Assembly (NCBI RefSeq): GCF_002812705.1
Contig: NZ_CP025030.1
Location: 5,270,001-5,334,000, forward strand
Reading direction: 5' to 3'
DNA length: 64,000 bases
Origin: Achromobacter spanius
GTDB taxonomy: Bacteria; Pseudomonadota; Gammaproteobacteria; Burkholderiales; Burkholderiaceae_B
Below the pieces are notes generated by a model. The model saw only the letters and a program-made list of their open reading frames with translations. It made no database searches and was not told where the DNA came from. The position numbers were made by a program, and so were the translations under genes. How positions within the stretch are numbered: position 1 is the stretch's first letter; each line of letters begins with the position of its first letter. Shown one piece after another: positions 44,186 through 54,434 of this stretch.

Positions 44186-46968
44186 TGCCCCCTCTCACAG
44201 CGGCCTCGCCCTGCGCGCCAGTGATCAAGCTGTCGGACGTTACGTTGCGGTACGGCAAGACATTGGCGCTGGACAAGATCACGCTGGGAATACCCGCCGG
44301 CCGCATGGTGGGCTTGATCGGCCCGGACGGCGTGGGCAAATCCAGCCTGCTGGCGCTGATTGCCGGCTCTCGCGCGGTACAGGCCGGCACGGTGTACGTG
44401 CTGGATGGCGACATGGCCAGCAAGCATCATCGCGACGCCGTCTGCCCGCGCATCGCCTACATGCCGCAGGGCTTGGGCAAGAACCTGTACCCCACCCTGT
44501 CGGTGGAAGAGAACCTGCAATTTTTCGGCCGCCTGTTCGGCCACGGCGAGGCCGAGCGCCGCCGCCGTATCGACAGCCTGACGGGCAGTACCGGCCTGGC
44601 CCCATTCCTGTCGCGTCCGGCCGGCAAGCTGTCCGGCGGCATGAAACAGAAGCTGGGCCTGTGCTGCGCGCTGATCCATGACCCTGACCTGCTGATCCTG
44701 GACGAACCGACCACCGGCGTTGATCCGCTGGCGCGTGCGCAGTTCTGGGACCTGATCAACGACATCCGGCGCGAACGCAGCGGCATGAGCGTCGTCGTCG
44801 CCACCGCCTACATGGACGAAGCGCAGCGCTTTGACTGGCTGATCGCCATGGACGACGGCCGGGTGCTGGCCACCGGCACGCCCGGCGAACTGCAACAGCG
44901 CACGCGCACCGACACGCTGGAAGCCGCCTTCATCGCCCTGTTGCCGGAAGAAAAGCGGCGCGGCCACAAGCCCGTCGAGATCACGCCATTGGCGCTGGAC
45001 GACAACGCCCCCATTGCCATCGAGGCGCGCGACCTGACCATGCGGTTCGGCGATTTCGTGGCCGTGGACCACGTCAACTTTCGCATTCGCCAAGGCGAGA
45101 TCTTTGGCTTTTTGGGGTCCAACGGCTGCGGCAAGTCCACCACCATGAAGATGCTGACCGGCCTGCTGCCGGCCAGCGAAGGCCAGGCCTGGCTGTTCGG
45201 CAACGAGGTCGATCCCCGCAATATCGATACGCGGCGCCGGGTGGGCTATATGTCGCAGGCGTTTTCGCTGTATGGCGAGCTGACCGTGCGCCAGAACCTG
45301 GTGCTGCACGCCCGTTTGTTCCATGTGCCCACGGCCGAGATTGCTTCCCGCGTCGACGAGATGGTGGCGCGCTTTGACCTGACCGATGCGCTGGACGAAC
45401 TGCCCGAGAAGCTGCCGATGGGCGTGCGCCAGCGCCTGTCGCTGGCGGTGGCCATGGTGCACAAGCCGGAGCTGCTGATTCTGGACGAACCGACCTCGGG
45501 CGTGGACCCGGTGGCTCGCGACAATTTCTGGCGCCTTCTGATTTCGCTGGCGCGGCAGGACCAGGTCACGATCTTCATTTCCACCCACTTCATGAACGAG
45601 GCGCAGCGCTGCGACCGGATGTCGCTGATGCACGCGGGCAAGGTGCTGGTCAGTGCCTCGCCAAACGAAATCATGCGCATGCGGGGCGCCAGAACGCTGG
45701 AAGAGGCCTTCATCGCCTACCTGATCGACGCGGGCGCCGGCACGCCGCCGGCCCCCTTGCCCGCCCGGAAAGCGCAAGACGCAGACGCGCCCCGGCTGAA
45801 CAAGACCGCCATGCCCGACCACGCGCCGGCCCGAGGGCCTCGTGGCTTCAACCTGCAACGGATGATCAGCTACCTGTGGCGCGAATCGCTGGAATTGCGT
45901 CGTGACCCGGTGCGCGCCACGCTGGCGCTAGCCGGCTCGCTTCTGCTGATGTTCGTCATCGGCTTTGGCATCAGCCTGGATGTGGAAGACCTGCGCTACG
46001 CCGTCATGGACCGAGACCAGACCAGCCTGAGCCAGAACTACGCCTTGAACCTGGCCGGCTCGCGCTACTTCCTCGAGCAGCCCCCCATTGCCGACTACCA
46101 GGACATGGACGCCCGCATGCGCAGCGGCGAACTATCCTTGGCCATCGAAATCCCGCAGGGGTTCGCACGCGACGCCGAACGCGGGCGCAGTGCACAGATC
46201 GGCATCTGGATCGACGGCGCCATGCCGCAACGCGCCGAGACCATACGCGGCTATGTGCAAGGCATGCACCAGGGCTGGTTGCAACAGCAGGCGCGTGAAC
46301 GGTTGGGCAACGCAGCCACGCAGCAGATCAGCATCGAAACGCGCTTTCGCTACAACCCCGACGTGCGCAGCCTGCCCGCCATGGTGCCGGCCGTGATTCC
46401 GCTGTTGCTGTTGATGATGCCGGCAATGCTGACGGCGCTGGCCGTCGTGCGGGAAAAGGAACTGGGCTCGATCATCAATCTGTACGTCACACCGGTCACG
46501 CGACTGGAATTCCTGTTGGGCAAGCAGGCGCCTTACGTCACGCTGGCGATGTTGAACTTCCTGTTGATGACGCTGCTGGCGGTGACCGTGTTCGGCGTGC
46601 CCATCACCGGTAGCTTCGCCACGCTGCTGGCCGCGGCGCTGATCTACAACGTGGTGGCAACCGCCATCGGATTGCTGGCGTCGACGTTCACGCGCAGCCA
46701 GATCGCGGCGCTGTTCTTCACCATGATCGGCACGCTGGTGCCGGCGGTACAGTTCGCCGGGCTGCTCAACCCCGTGTCGTCGCTGGAAGGCATGGGCCGG
46801 CTGATCGGGGAAATTTATCCGGCCACCCACATGTTGACCATCAGCCGTGGCGTGTTCAGCAAAGCGCTGGACTTCTCCAGCTTGTGGGATTCGTTCTGGC
46901 CCCTGCTTGTGGCGATACCCGTGATCCTGGGCGCGTCGGTGCTGCTTTTGAAAAAGCAGGAGACCTGA
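44185..46968 (+). CDS. rbbA: RbbA-like ABC exporter: two ATPase domains fused to a permease
   Basis: A 927-residue fusion. ATPase 1 has Walker A G-P-D-G-V-G-K-S at 46-53 and signature L-S-G-G-M-K-Q-K. ATPase 2 has Walker [10 protein letters not shown] near 311 and a degenerate signature (L-P-M-G-V-R-Q-R). After a Pro/Ala-rich linker (about 520-560) comes an ABC2-type membrane domain (about 575-925) with a large periplasmic loop. E. coli RbbA has the same layout and 911 residues. RbbA is named for reported ribosome association, but context here is export. An alternative GTG start lies at 44182. Confidence 0.9.
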   Translation: MPPLTAASPCAPVIKLSDVTLRYGKTLALDKITLGIPAGRMVGLIGPDGVGKSSLLALIAGSRAVQAGTVYVLDGDMASKHHRDAVCPRIAYMPQGLGKNLYPTLSVEENLQFFGRLFGHGEAERRRRIDSLTGSTGLAPFLSRPAGKLSGGMKQKLGLCCALIHDPDLLILDEPTTGVDPLARAQFWDLINDIRRERSGMSVVVATAYMDEAQRFDWLIAMDDGRVLATGTPGELQQRTRTDTLEAAFIALLPEEKRRGHKPVEITPLALDDNAPIAIEARDLTMRFGDFVAVDHVNFRIRQGEIFGFLGSNGCGKSTTMKMLTGLLPASEGQAWLFGNEVDPRNIDTRRRVGYMSQAFSLYGELTVRQNLVLHARLFHVPTAEIASRVDEMVARFDLTDALDELPEKLPMGVRQRLSLAVAMVHKPELLILDEPTSGVDPVARDNFWRLLISLARQDQVTIFISTHFMNEAQRCDRMSLMHAGKVLVSASPNEIMRMRGARTLEEAFIAYLIDAGAGTPPAPLPARKAQDADAPRLNKTAMPDHAPARGPRGFNLQRMISYLWRESLELRRDPVRATLALAGSLLLMFVIGFGISLDVEDLRYAVMDRDQTSLSQNYALNLAGSRYFLEQPPIADYQDMDARMRSGELSLAIEIPQGFARDAERGRSAQIGIWIDGAMPQRAETIRGYVQGMHQGWLQQQARERLGNAATQQISIETRFRYNPDVRSLPAMVPAVIPLLLLMMPAMLTALAVVREKELGSIINLYVTPVTRLEFLLGKQAPYVTLAMLNFLLMTLLAVTVFGVPITGSFATLLAAALIYNVVATAIGLLASTFTRSQIAALFFTMIGTLVPAVQFAGLLNPVSSLEGMGRLIGEIYPATHMLTISRGVFSKALDFSSLWDSFWPLLVAIPVILGASVLLLKKQET

Positions 46969-46970
46969 CC

Positions 46971-48098
46971 ATGCCGCGACACCTGTCCAATATCTACCGG
47001 CTGGGCGTGAAAGAGCTTTGGAGCCTGGCGCGCGACCCCATGATGCTGGCGTTGATCTTCATTTCGTTCACCCTGATGATCTACACGGCGGCCACGGCGG
47101 TGCCTGAATCCCTGCACAACGCCGCCATCGCCGTGGTGGACGAAGACGTCTCGCCGCTATCCGCGCGCATCGCCTCGGCGTTCTACCCGCCGCATTTCAC
47201 CCGGCCGCAGATGGTCACGGCAGCCGAAGCCGACGTCGGCATGGATGCCGGGCGCTACACATTTTCCGTCAACATCCCACCGAATTTCCAGCGCGACGTG
47301 CTGGCCGGCAAGCCCGCGCAGATCCAACTGAACGTGGATGCGACTCGCATGAGTCAGGCGTTCACGGGCAGCAACTACATCCAGCAGATCGTCAGCGACG
47401 AGATCAACGAATTCGTCCGGCGTTACCGCAAGCCGACTGAACTGCCGGTGGAGCTTGCGGTGCGCATGCGGTTCAACCCCAATCTGACGCAGACGTGGTT
47501 CGGCAGCCTGATGGAGATCATCAACAACGTCACCATGTTGTCCATCATCCTGACCGGAGCGGCCCTGATCCGCGAGCGGGAACATGGCACCATCGAGCAC
47601 CTGCTTGTCATGCCGGTCACGCCCACCGAGATCATGGTGGCGAAAGTGTGGTCGATGGGCCTGGTGGTGCTGGTGGCCGCCGGCCTGTCGCTGACGTTCG
47701 TGGTGCGTGGCCTGCTGCACGTGCCCATTGAAGGGTCGGTGGCGCTGTTCCTGGCGGGCGTGGCGCTGCACCTGTTCGCCACCACCTCCATGGGCATCTT
47801 CATGGCGACGCTGGCGCGCAGCATGCCGCAGTTCGGCATGCTGCTGGTGCTGGTGCTGTTGCCGTTGCAGATGCTGTCCGGTGGCACGACGCCGCGCGAA
47901 AGCATGCCCCAGTTCGTACAGGACATCATGCTGGCCGCCCCCACCACGCACTTCGTGGAGCTGGGCCAGGCCATCCTGTTTCGCGGCGCGGGGCTCAGCG
48001 TCGTCTGGCAGCCCTTCCTGGCGTTGGCGCTGATCGGCGGCGTCTTGTTCGCCTTCTCGTTGAAGCGCTTTCGCAAGACCCTCAGCCAGATGGCGTGA
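46971..48098 (+). CDS. yhhJ: ABC-2 type permease (YhhJ-like)
   Basis: A 375-residue inner-membrane protein with one N-terminal membrane helix, a periplasmic domain of about 140 residues and five C-terminal membrane segments (ABC2_membrane_3 pattern). The E-R-E-H-G-T-I-E-H-L-L-V-M-P-V-T segment lies near residue 205. It probably forms the export channel with the membrane domain of the RbbA-like protein. It starts 3 bases after that gene's stop and is last in the operon. Confidence 0.9.
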   Translation: MPRHLSNIYRLGVKELWSLARDPMMLALIFISFTLMIYTAATAVPESLHNAAIAVVDEDVSPLSARIASAFYPPHFTRPQMVTAAEADVGMDAGRYTFSVNIPPNFQRDVLAGKPAQIQLNVDATRMSQAFTGSNYIQQIVSDEINEFVRRYRKPTELPVELAVRMRFNPNLTQTWFGSLMEIINNVTMLSIILTGAALIREREHGTIEHLLVMPVTPTEIMVAKVWSMGLVVLVAAGLSLTFVVRGLLHVPIEGSVALFLAGVALHLFATTSMGIFMATLARSMPQFGMLLVLVLLPLQMLSGGTTPRESMPQFVQDIMLAAPTTHFVELGQAILFRGAGLSVVWQPFLALALIGGVLFAFSLKRFRKTLSQMA

Positions 48099-48159
48099 CG
48101 CCCGTGCCGCCGCCACTATCGCCTCGGCCACTTCGCTACCAACCCGCATCTGGCCCAAG

Positions 48160-49707
48160 CTACTTCGAGCAGATGGTTTCCGCCTGCTCGGCCTTGCGCG
48201 ACGCCAGCCCGGAGAGCGCCTTGCGGTCCACCTTGCCCACCGCGTTTTCCGGCAGCCGTTCCACCCAGAACACGTCGCGCGGCACATAGATGCGGCCCAG
48301 CCGCGACAACACATCGGCTTGCAGCGCCGCGGCCTCTTTGACGCCGGGTGTCGCATCCCCCTGGGGCTGCACGAAGATCACCGGCACTTCGCCCAGGTCA
48401 TCATCCGGCGCGCCCACCACGCAGCACGCGGCAACGAAAGGCAGCCCCGTCACCACGCCTTCAATCAAGGCAGGTGAAATGTTCTCGCCGCCACGAATGA
48501 TCACGTCCTTGATGCGGCCCGTGATGCTCAGGTAGCCGGCATCGTCGAAGCGCCCCAGGTCGCCGGTGCGCAACAAGGTCAGCGCGCCATCGTCGCCATT
48601 GTCCACGCCCAGATAACCCAGCATCAGGCTGTCGCCCGCGATGCAGATTTCACCTTCGCCGCCCGGTGCGGCCAGGGATCCGTCCGGCAGCCGCAGCGTG
48701 ACGCTTTGCCCAGCCAGCACGGTGCCGACAGACCCCACGCGCCGCGCACCGGGCGGGTTCATGGTGGACGTGCAGGTGGCTTCAGACAGACCGTAGGACA
48801 CCACCAGCGGGCAGCCCAGGAACGCTTCAATGCGCCGATGCAGCGCTTCGGTGATGGGCGCCGATCCGCAGCGCGCAAAGCGCAGGCCCGCCAGGCTGGC
48901 CGCGTCGAACTCCAGTTCCAGCATGCGGGCGTACATGGTGGGCACGCCCGTGATGATGGTGGGGCGAAACGCGCGCAACAGCCCCGGCATGTCGTCGGCG
49001 CGAAAGCGGCCGGCCAGCGCCACGCTGGCGCCCGCCAGCAGCGGCGCGAAGATCTGGTTGTTCAGTGCGTTGGTGTGATGCAGCGGCATCACGTGCAGCA
49101 GCCGGTCGTCGGGAGTCAGGCCGGTATGCGCCAACACGCCGCGCGCGTTGTTCGCCAGGCCTCGGTGGCTTAACAGCACGCCCTTGGGGTTGCCGGTGCT
49201 GCCGGAGGTGAACAGCAACAAGCCCGGGGCGTCAGGCGAAATATCGGTGGCGTGATCGAGCGTTGGCGCATTGTCCGCATTGTTCGCTTGGGCGGCATTG
49301 GCGACATTCGCCGCCGCCAGCACTCGCGACGGGGCCAGGCCACTGGCCGCCGCGGTCGCCGTGTTGGCCTCGTCGTGCACCAGCCACGTCAAACCCACCG
49401 CCGCCACTCGCCGCGCCGTTTCCTCGACCGACAGCCGGGGCTCCAGCGGGCAGGGGCACGCCCCCGCCGCCATCACGCCCAGTATCGTCAACACTTGATC
49501 CAGCGACCGCTCCATGGCCACCGCCACATAGCTGCCCGGCGCGACCTCGGCCGCGCGCAAGCCACCCGCAATGCGCGCAACGCGGCCGTGCAGGTCGGCA
49601 TACGTCAAGGTGGTGTCGGGGGTGACAATAGCGGGGCGCGTGGCCCATGCAGGCTGGCTCCAGGCGCGCGCAAAGGCCGCCACCAAGGTGGGTTCGGAAA
49701 GCGTCAT
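48160..49707 (-). CDS. AMP-dependent acyl-CoA synthetase
   Basis: A 515-residue member of the acyl-adenylate family. The ATP-binding loop L-L-F-T-S-G-S-T-G-N-P-K-G-V lies near 178-191, Y-G-L-S-E-A-T near 300, the hinge G-R-I-K-D-V-I-I-R-G-G near 400 and the catalytic Lys in N-A-V-G-K-V-D near 490. A stretch of Ala/Asn repeats near 150-165 is an odd low-complexity insertion. The ATG at 49707 gives a normal family N-terminus. It is the last gene of the minus-strand CoA operon and probably activates an organic acid; the substrate is not evident. Confidence 0.87.
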   Translation of the reverse strand: MTLSEPTLVAAFARAWSQPAWATRPAIVTPDTTLTYADLHGRVARIAGGLRAAEVAPGSYVAVAMERSLDQVLTILGVMAAGACPCPLEPRLSVEETARRVAAVGLTWLVHDEANTATAAASGLAPSRVLAAANVANAAQANNADNAPTLDHATDISPDAPGLLLFTSGSTGNPKGVLLSHRGLANNARGVLAHTGLTPDDRLLHVMPLHHTNALNNQIFAPLLAGASVALAGRFRADDMPGLLRAFRPTIITGVPTMYARMLELEFDAASLAGLRFARCGSAPITEALHRRIEAFLGCPLVVSYGLSEATCTSTMNPPGARRVGSVGTVLAGQSVTLRLPDGSLAAPGGEGEICIAGDSLMLGYLGVDNGDDGALTLLRTGDLGRFDDAGYLSITGRIKDVIIRGGENISPALIEGVVTGLPFVAACCVVGAPDDDLGEVPVIFVQPQGDATPGVKEAAALQADVLSRLGRIYVPRDVFWVERLPENAVGKVDRKALSGLASRKAEQAETICSK

Positions 49708-49717
49708 GACGGCCCCC

Positions 49718-50452
49718 CTAGCGCAGCGCGACGGCGGCGTCGCGTTCGAATTGGCCGTCCGCGTCCAGCTCTCGCAACGCGCGCGCTTCCTGCTCGGTCG
49801 GCGGCGCGGTGGGTTCGGCGCCGGTCGCGTCGAATTCAAAGCCGGTGCGCTCGCGCACTTCCGACAAGCTGGACTCCGGATGCCACGATTGCAGCGCCAG
49901 CCGCCCGTCGCGCTTGATGAACACGGCGATGGGCGTCACCACCCCATGAAAGCCGCCCCACGACGTCATGAAATCCAGCTTCGATACGAAGGTGCGGCGC
50001 GAATGCTCGGTGCGCCACGTGCAGGCGCGCTTGGCCGTGGGCAGCATCACCGCACCGCCTCCGCCGCCAGGCAACCGCACCTTGGGTTCATGCCAGTCGC
50101 CAATGCAGGAATTGTTGGCGCAGCCCGCGCCATCGATCTGCGCCGCGCCCAGGAAGGTCAGGTCCATGCGGCCGCGCGTGCACAGGTCGTAGAAGTCTTC
50201 GTTCGAGAAAATCGACGCGGTGTGTTCGGCCAGTACCGGGTCTGAACTGGAAATGGGAATCTGCGAGGGACGCGGGTTCACGCCGCCCGCCACGTTGATG
50301 TAGACGAAGTCCCAGTCGTAGGCGCGCTTGGCCAACAGGCAGGCCAGCATCGGCATGGTGGAATTGACGCCGCTGAAGGTGATTTCATCGGGGCGGATGA
50401 AGCGCGCCAGATTCGTCACGATGTAGGAAAAGCCCGACCATTGTTCAGCCAT
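49718..50452 (-). CDS. CoA-transferase family I, beta subunit-like (GctB/IpdB type)
   Basis: A 244-residue protein resembling the B subunit of glutaconate-type CoA-transferases. The expected catalytic S-E-x-G motif in the N-terminal third is not seen: residues 44-75 contain no Glu. The C-terminus (L-x-x-W-H-P-E-S-S-L-S-E-V-R-E-R-T-G-F) resembles IpdB, the ring-cleaving hydrolase subunit of steroid degradation, which belongs to the same fold. It overlaps the A-subunit gene by 8 bases. Transferase versus hydrolase activity is open. Confidence 0.78.
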   Translation of the reverse strand: MAEQWSGFSYIVTNLARFIRPDEITFSGVNSTMPMLACLLAKRAYDWDFVYINVAGGVNPRPSQIPISSSDPVLAEHTASIFSNEDFYDLCTRGRMDLTFLGAAQIDGAGCANNSCIGDWHEPKVRLPGGGGGAVMLPTAKRACTWRTEHSRRTFVSKLDFMTSWGGFHGVVTPIAVFIKRDGRLALQSWHPESSLSEVRERTGFEFDATGAEPTAPPTEQEARALRELDADGQFERDAAVALR

Positions 50453-51278
50453 GATTGCCCCCTTGCACTTCGGGCGCGGCGGCCAGGTGCGCTTGTAGAT
50501 CGCTGTTCTTGTCCATGTAGGCCTCTACGGCCGGATAGTCGATGGCGTAGTCGGGCCAGCACGATCCCGGCCAGGCGCTGCCCGGCGCCACCGCGTAGGC
50601 CTGCACCATGAAGTACGGCACCAGCGTGGATTCCGGCTGCGCTTCGAATACCGCGCTGTCGACGACCTTCTCGGCCACCACCAGCACGCTGCCCGCCGCG
50701 CGCGACATGATGCGGTCCCAATGCGCCGTGCCATGCACGCGCACATTGCCCAGCGCATCCACTTCAGACGCCTGGATCACCGCGAAGTCGGGGCGGATGG
50801 CGGGCACCACATAGGTTTTCTGGCCGCTGCCGTAGGGGTCGTCCAGGCAGGCCCAGCCGTTCAGCTCCGGCAGGCCGCTGCCATGCAGCCCGCCGCAAGG
50901 CTGGAACGGCACGCCAAAGGCCGCCGCCCGCAAGCCGGCCGTGAGGCTGGCGCAGGCGTGTTCTTCCAGTTCGATCTCGCGGTGTTCCACGGCGCGGCGA
51001 TACCACGGCGCCAGGCCGAAGTTGCCTTCCATGGCGACGATGCCCGCGCGCACGCGGCGCAGCACGCCCGCGCGGCAGAGGATGTCCACGTCGTATCCCG
51101 GCGACTGCTTGACCAGTTCCAGGTCGCGCTTGCCTTGCCGGATCAGTTCGCGCACGAACGCGAACGGCCCACGGTGCAGAAAGCTGCCGCCCAGCGCGAT
51201 GGACGCGCCATTGGGCACCAGCGCGGCCAGTTCGGCCACCGTGCACTGCTTGTTGGGTTGATTGAAGCCTGAAGCCAT
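50445..51278 (-). CDS. CoA-transferase family I, alpha subunit-like (GctA/IpdA type)
   Basis: A 277-residue protein. It has the family I fold (V-P-N-G-A-S-I-A-L-G-G-S near 21-32, F-V-R-E-L-I-R-Q-G near 42) and an acidic I-E-L-E-E-H-A segment near 102-108 at the place where IpdA carries a catalytic Glu; that positional match is by eye. It forms a heteromer with the beta subunit encoded next. It lies downstream of the enoyl-CoA hydratase gene in the operon. Confidence 0.8.
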   Translation of the reverse strand: MASGFNQPNKQCTVAELAALVPNGASIALGGSFLHRGPFAFVRELIRQGKRDLELVKQSPGYDVDILCRAGVLRRVRAGIVAMEGNFGLAPWYRRAVEHREIELEEHACASLTAGLRAAAFGVPFQPCGGLHGSGLPELNGWACLDDPYGSGQKTYVVPAIRPDFAVIQASEVDALGNVRVHGTAHWDRIMSRAAGSVLVVAEKVVDSAVFEAQPESTLVPYFMVQAYAVAPGSAWPGSCWPDYAIDYPAVEAYMDKNSDLQAHLAAAPEVQGGNHG

Positions 51279-51306
51279 TGTCTTCCTCCTGCTGGTTCTT
51301 GTGCCG

Positions 51307-52026
51307 TTAGCGCGCTTGCAGATACGCGGCCACGCGGTCCTTCAAGCCGGGCGCCGCCGCCGAACGCACCAGGCGCGCCAAGTCGGCGTCGGGCGTTTCC
51401 TGCGACAGCGCGGCGTAGAGCTGAATGCGGCTGGCGTCCGTCAATGCCTGCGCCGTGTCCCACGCCTGCTGTTCGATGTCGGGCCATTCCTGCGCCACGG
51501 CAAGCCGGGTCGCAAAGCCGTCGCGCAAAGCTTCTTCCGCGCTGAACGTGGCAGCCTGCTCCAGCACCACGCGGGCACGCTCGGCACCCACCAGCGCGGC
51601 AAAGCGGCGCGTGCCCAGCACCAGACCGAACTTCAGGCCCGGCATGCGGAACGTGGCGTCCGGCGCGCTGATGCGCCATTTGCAGGCACCGAATACATCC
51701 ACACCCGCGCCGAAGTTGCGGCCATGCGCCAGCGCCACGGTCAGGCACGGCGACGCCGCCAGGCGTTGCAGCAGGGTCTCGATACGCACAAAGCGCAGCA
51801 GCAGGTCGCCCTCGCTTTGCGACTGCCAGTCCCCAAAGTCAAAGCCCGCGCTGAAGTTCTTGCCTTCGCCCTTCAGCACGATCAGCTTGGCGCCCTGCGC
51901 CTCGGCTTCGTCCAGCGCGGCGATCAGCGCGTCCACCAATTCGGCGGACAGCGCGTTCATCTTGTCGGCGCGCGTCAGCGTCAGCACATGCCGCGCACCC
52001 TGTTTGTCGATACGCAGCACGCTCAT
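51307..52026 (-). CDS. enoyl-CoA hydratase/isomerase family protein
   Basis: A 239-residue crotonase-fold enzyme. It has the oxyanion-hole region G-E-G-K-N-F-S-A-G-F-D near 52-62 and a G-x-D-V-F-G-A segment near 110, instead of the usual G-G-G-x-E loop, so the exact reaction (hydration, isomerisation, hydrolysis) is uncertain. It starts within the stop of the CaiB/BaiF gene (4-base overlap) and belongs to the same operon. Confidence 0.83.
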   Translation of the reverse strand: MSVLRIDKQGARHVLTLTRADKMNALSAELVDALIAALDEAEAQGAKLIVLKGEGKNFSAGFDFGDWQSQSEGDLLLRFVRIETLLQRLAASPCLTVALAHGRNFGAGVDVFGACKWRISAPDATFRMPGLKFGLVLGTRRFAALVGAERARVVLEQAATFSAEEALRDGFATRLAVAQEWPDIEQQAWDTAQALTDASRIQLYAALSQETPDADLARLVRSAAAPGLKDRVAAYLQAR

Positions 52027-53192
52027 GCCACTGCTCCCTTCATGGCCGCGCGCAAGGCGCCCAGCACTTCGTCGTTGTGCTCGCCCAGCGCGGGCGGACG
52101 CAGGCGCAGCGCCGTGGTCTGGCCGTCAAAGCGCACCGGCAAACCGAAGGTGCGCGTCTGCACGCCGTTGGGCAGTTCAACCGGCTGCACCCAACCCATG
52201 TGTTCCACCTGCGGGTCGGCCAGCACTTCGGAATAGGTGTTGATTGGTGCGCAAGGCACGCCCGCGGCACGGAAGCGCGACAGCCAGGTCTGCGCATCCT
52301 CGTTAGCGAAGATGGCTTCCAGGATCTCGCGCAAGGCGGTCTGGTTGCGGGCGCGGGCGCTGGTGTCGGTAAAGCGCGGGTCGGCCAGCAGGTCATCGCG
52401 CCCGACGGTGGCGCATACGCTTTTCCACAATGCCTGGTTGCCGGCGGCCATGCCGAAATAACCGCCCTGGCAACGGAACGCCTGATACGGCGCGTTGCGC
52501 GGGTGGGCCGAGCCCAGCTTCACGGGGTCTTTGCCGCTGCCGAAGAATTCCGACGTCTGCAAGGCGGCAATGCCCAGCGTCGCGCCCAGCATCGGCACAT
52601 CAATGTGCGTGCCCTGCCCGCTGGCCTGGGCCGCGCGCAAGGCCGAAGCGATGGCGAAGGCGCCATACAGGCCGGCCGAAAAATCCGCCACCGGCACGCC
52701 GCATTTCACGGGTTCGCCGCCGGCTTCACCGGTGACGCTCATGATGCCGCTCATGGCCTGGATGGTCAGGTCGAAACCGCCTTCCTGTGAACGCGGGCCC
52801 GACTGCCCGTAGGCCGAAATCGAGCAATAGACAAGTTTGGGATTGGCCTCGCGCAGTTGCGCATACCCCAGTCCCAGCCGATCCATCACGCCCGGCCGAT
52901 TGTTTTCGATCAGCACGTCGACGGTCTGCGCCAATTCGCGCGCCAGGGCCAGGTCTTCTGGGTTTTTCAGGTTCAGCGTCACCGACTTCTTGTTGCGGTT
53001 CAAGGACGCGAAGTTCTCGCTGTAGCCGTCAGAAATGGGCGGCCAGCTACGCAGCGTATCGCCGCCCTCGGGGTTTTCGACCTTGATGACGTCGGCGCCC
53101 ATATCCGCCAACAACATGCCGCAAAACGGTCCCGCCGCGACGTTGCAAATTTCCAGCACGGTAATGCCGGCCAGTGCCGAACTGGGTGTCAT
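52023..53192 (-). CDS. CaiB/BaiF family III CoA-transferase
   Basis: A 389-residue class III CoA-transferase. The N-terminus contains V-L-E-I-C-N-V-A-A-G-P-F-C-G-M-L, followed by L-A-D-M-G-A-D-V-I-K-V-E and N-R-N-K-K-S-V-T-L, and a G-G-F-D-L-T-I-Q-A-M-S-G segment mid-protein. These enzymes move CoA between carboxylic acids through an enzyme-bound aspartyl anhydride. The ATG at 53192 has GAGAGG 7 bases upstream. It leads the CoA operon. With a ligase and a family I enzyme also present, CoA loading and removal occur at several steps. Confidence 0.9.
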   Translation of the reverse strand: MTPSSALAGITVLEICNVAAGPFCGMLLADMGADVIKVENPEGGDTLRSWPPISDGYSENFASLNRNKKSVTLNLKNPEDLALARELAQTVDVLIENNRPGVMDRLGLGYAQLREANPKLVYCSISAYGQSGPRSQEGGFDLTIQAMSGIMSVTGEAGGEPVKCGVPVADFSAGLYGAFAIASALRAAQASGQGTHIDVPMLGATLGIAALQTSEFFGSGKDPVKLGSAHPRNAPYQAFRCQGGYFGMAAGNQALWKSVCATVGRDDLLADPRFTDTSARARNQTALREILEAIFANEDAQTWLSRFRAAGVPCAPINTYSEVLADPQVEHMGWVQPVELPNGVQTRTFGLPVRFDGQTTALRLRPPALGEHNDEVLGALRAAMKGAVA

Positions 53193-53391
53193 GTCTGACC
53201 TCTCATTATGAAAATTCAATATTTGGGATAAGCAAATCAGTATAAGTGCGCCGCTTTCCAGATGGCATCATGCCAGGCAATCCGCGCCACCTTCTCGGTG
53301 GTTCCTAGTGCAATCCCTAGGTCTCGCGCTTAATTGTTGACCAGCATATCACCCTGTGGAATTCTACGTAAACCATTTATTGAAATGCGAA

Positions 53392-53406
53392 TCCTATATT
53401 TTAGGA
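53392..53406. promoter_or_regulatory. IclR-type palindrome upstream of the Bug gene
   Basis: TCCTATATTTTAGGA, an inverted repeat TCCTA-N5-TAGGA. The same arms occur at 56782-56796 before the IclR gene, which argues for one regulator binding both. Confidence 0.65.
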
Positions 53407-53468
53407 TTTATAAAAACGAGCCGCGGCGCATCCCGCGCAAGACGGTCCGGCACACCAAGGAGACATAC

Positions 53469-54434
53469 ATGAAGCAAACGTGGCGCATTGCCCTGGCGGG
53501 CGCGGTCCTGGCGCTGGCCGCCGGACCCGCCCTGGCCCAGACCTGGCCGGCCAAACCCATCCGCATGGTCGTGCCCTTCCCACCCGGCGGCGCCACCGAT
53601 GCCGCGGCCCGCATCTATGCGCAACACCTGGGAGACTTCCTGGGGCAAGGCGTGGTGGTGGAAAACAAGGCGGGCGCGGGCGGTGAGATCGGCGCCGAGT
53701 ACGTCGCCAAATCCGCCCCCGACGGCTACACCCTGTTAATGGGCGCGGTGGGCAGCCATGCCATCCACGCGGCTATGCCCGACAAGCCCGGCTACGACTT
53801 CGCCACCGCCTTCGTGGGCGTGTCCATGGCCACCAGCATGCCGATGGCGGTGGCCGTCAACAGCAAGGTGCCCGCCAACAACGTGCAGGAATTGATTGCG
53901 CTGGCCAAGAGCAAGCCCGGCACCATCACCTTTGGTTCGGCCGGGCCGGGCACCTCGCAGCACATGGCCGGCGAACTGTTCCAGGTGGTGACCGGCACCC
54001 GGCTCATGCATGTGCCGTATCGCGGCAGCGGTCCGGCCATCACCGATTTGCTGGGCGGCCAGATCGACATGGTCATCGAAACCCTGCCCGCGCTGTTGCC
54101 GCAAGTGGCCAGCGGCAAGATCCGCTTGTTGGGCGTGACCACCGCCAAGCGCGCCACGGCCTTGCCCGACCTGCCCACCTTGATGGAGCAAGGCGTGAAA
54201 GACTATTCCGTCGCCACCGCCTATGCGCTGCTGGCGCCCGCCGGCACACCGCCCGCCGTGGTGGACAAGCTGTCGGCCGGCATGCAGAAGGCCGCGGCCA
54301 TGGAATCCGTGCAGCAAGCGGCGTTGAAACTGGGCGCCGATGCGGTGGCCACGTCCCCAGAAGACACCAGCCGCGTGCTGAAGCGAGAAGTGGCCCGCTG
54401 GGCCGACGTGGTGCGCCTGTCGTCCGCCAAATGA
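53469..54434 (+). CDS. Bug/TctC-family periplasmic solute-binding protein
   Basis: A 321-residue protein. A signal peptide of about 23 residues ends P-A-L-A-Q, followed by the Bug signatures V-P-F-P-P-G-G-A-T-D, V-V-V-E-N-K-A-G-A-G-G and V-P-Y-R-G-S-G-P. AAGGAG lies 7 bases before the ATG. It is divergent from the CoA operon and followed by a 4-base overlap with the flavin/NAD(P)-binding gene. It probably captures the acid that the CoA operon degrades, with control by the IclR regulator. No TctA/TctB partner is in the window. Confidence 0.92.
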   Translation: MKQTWRIALAGAVLALAAGPALAQTWPAKPIRMVVPFPPGGATDAAARIYAQHLGDFLGQGVVVENKAGAGGEIGAEYVAKSAPDGYTLLMGAVGSHAIHAAMPDKPGYDFATAFVGVSMATSMPMAVAVNSKVPANNVQELIALAKSKPGTITFGSAGPGTSQHMAGELFQVVTGTRLMHVPYRGSGPAITDLLGGQIDMVIETLPALLPQVASGKIRLLGVTTAKRATALPDLPTLMEQGVKDYSVATAYALLAPAGTPPAVVDKLSAGMQKAAAMESVQQAALKLGADAVATSPEDTSRVLKREVARWADVVRLSSAK

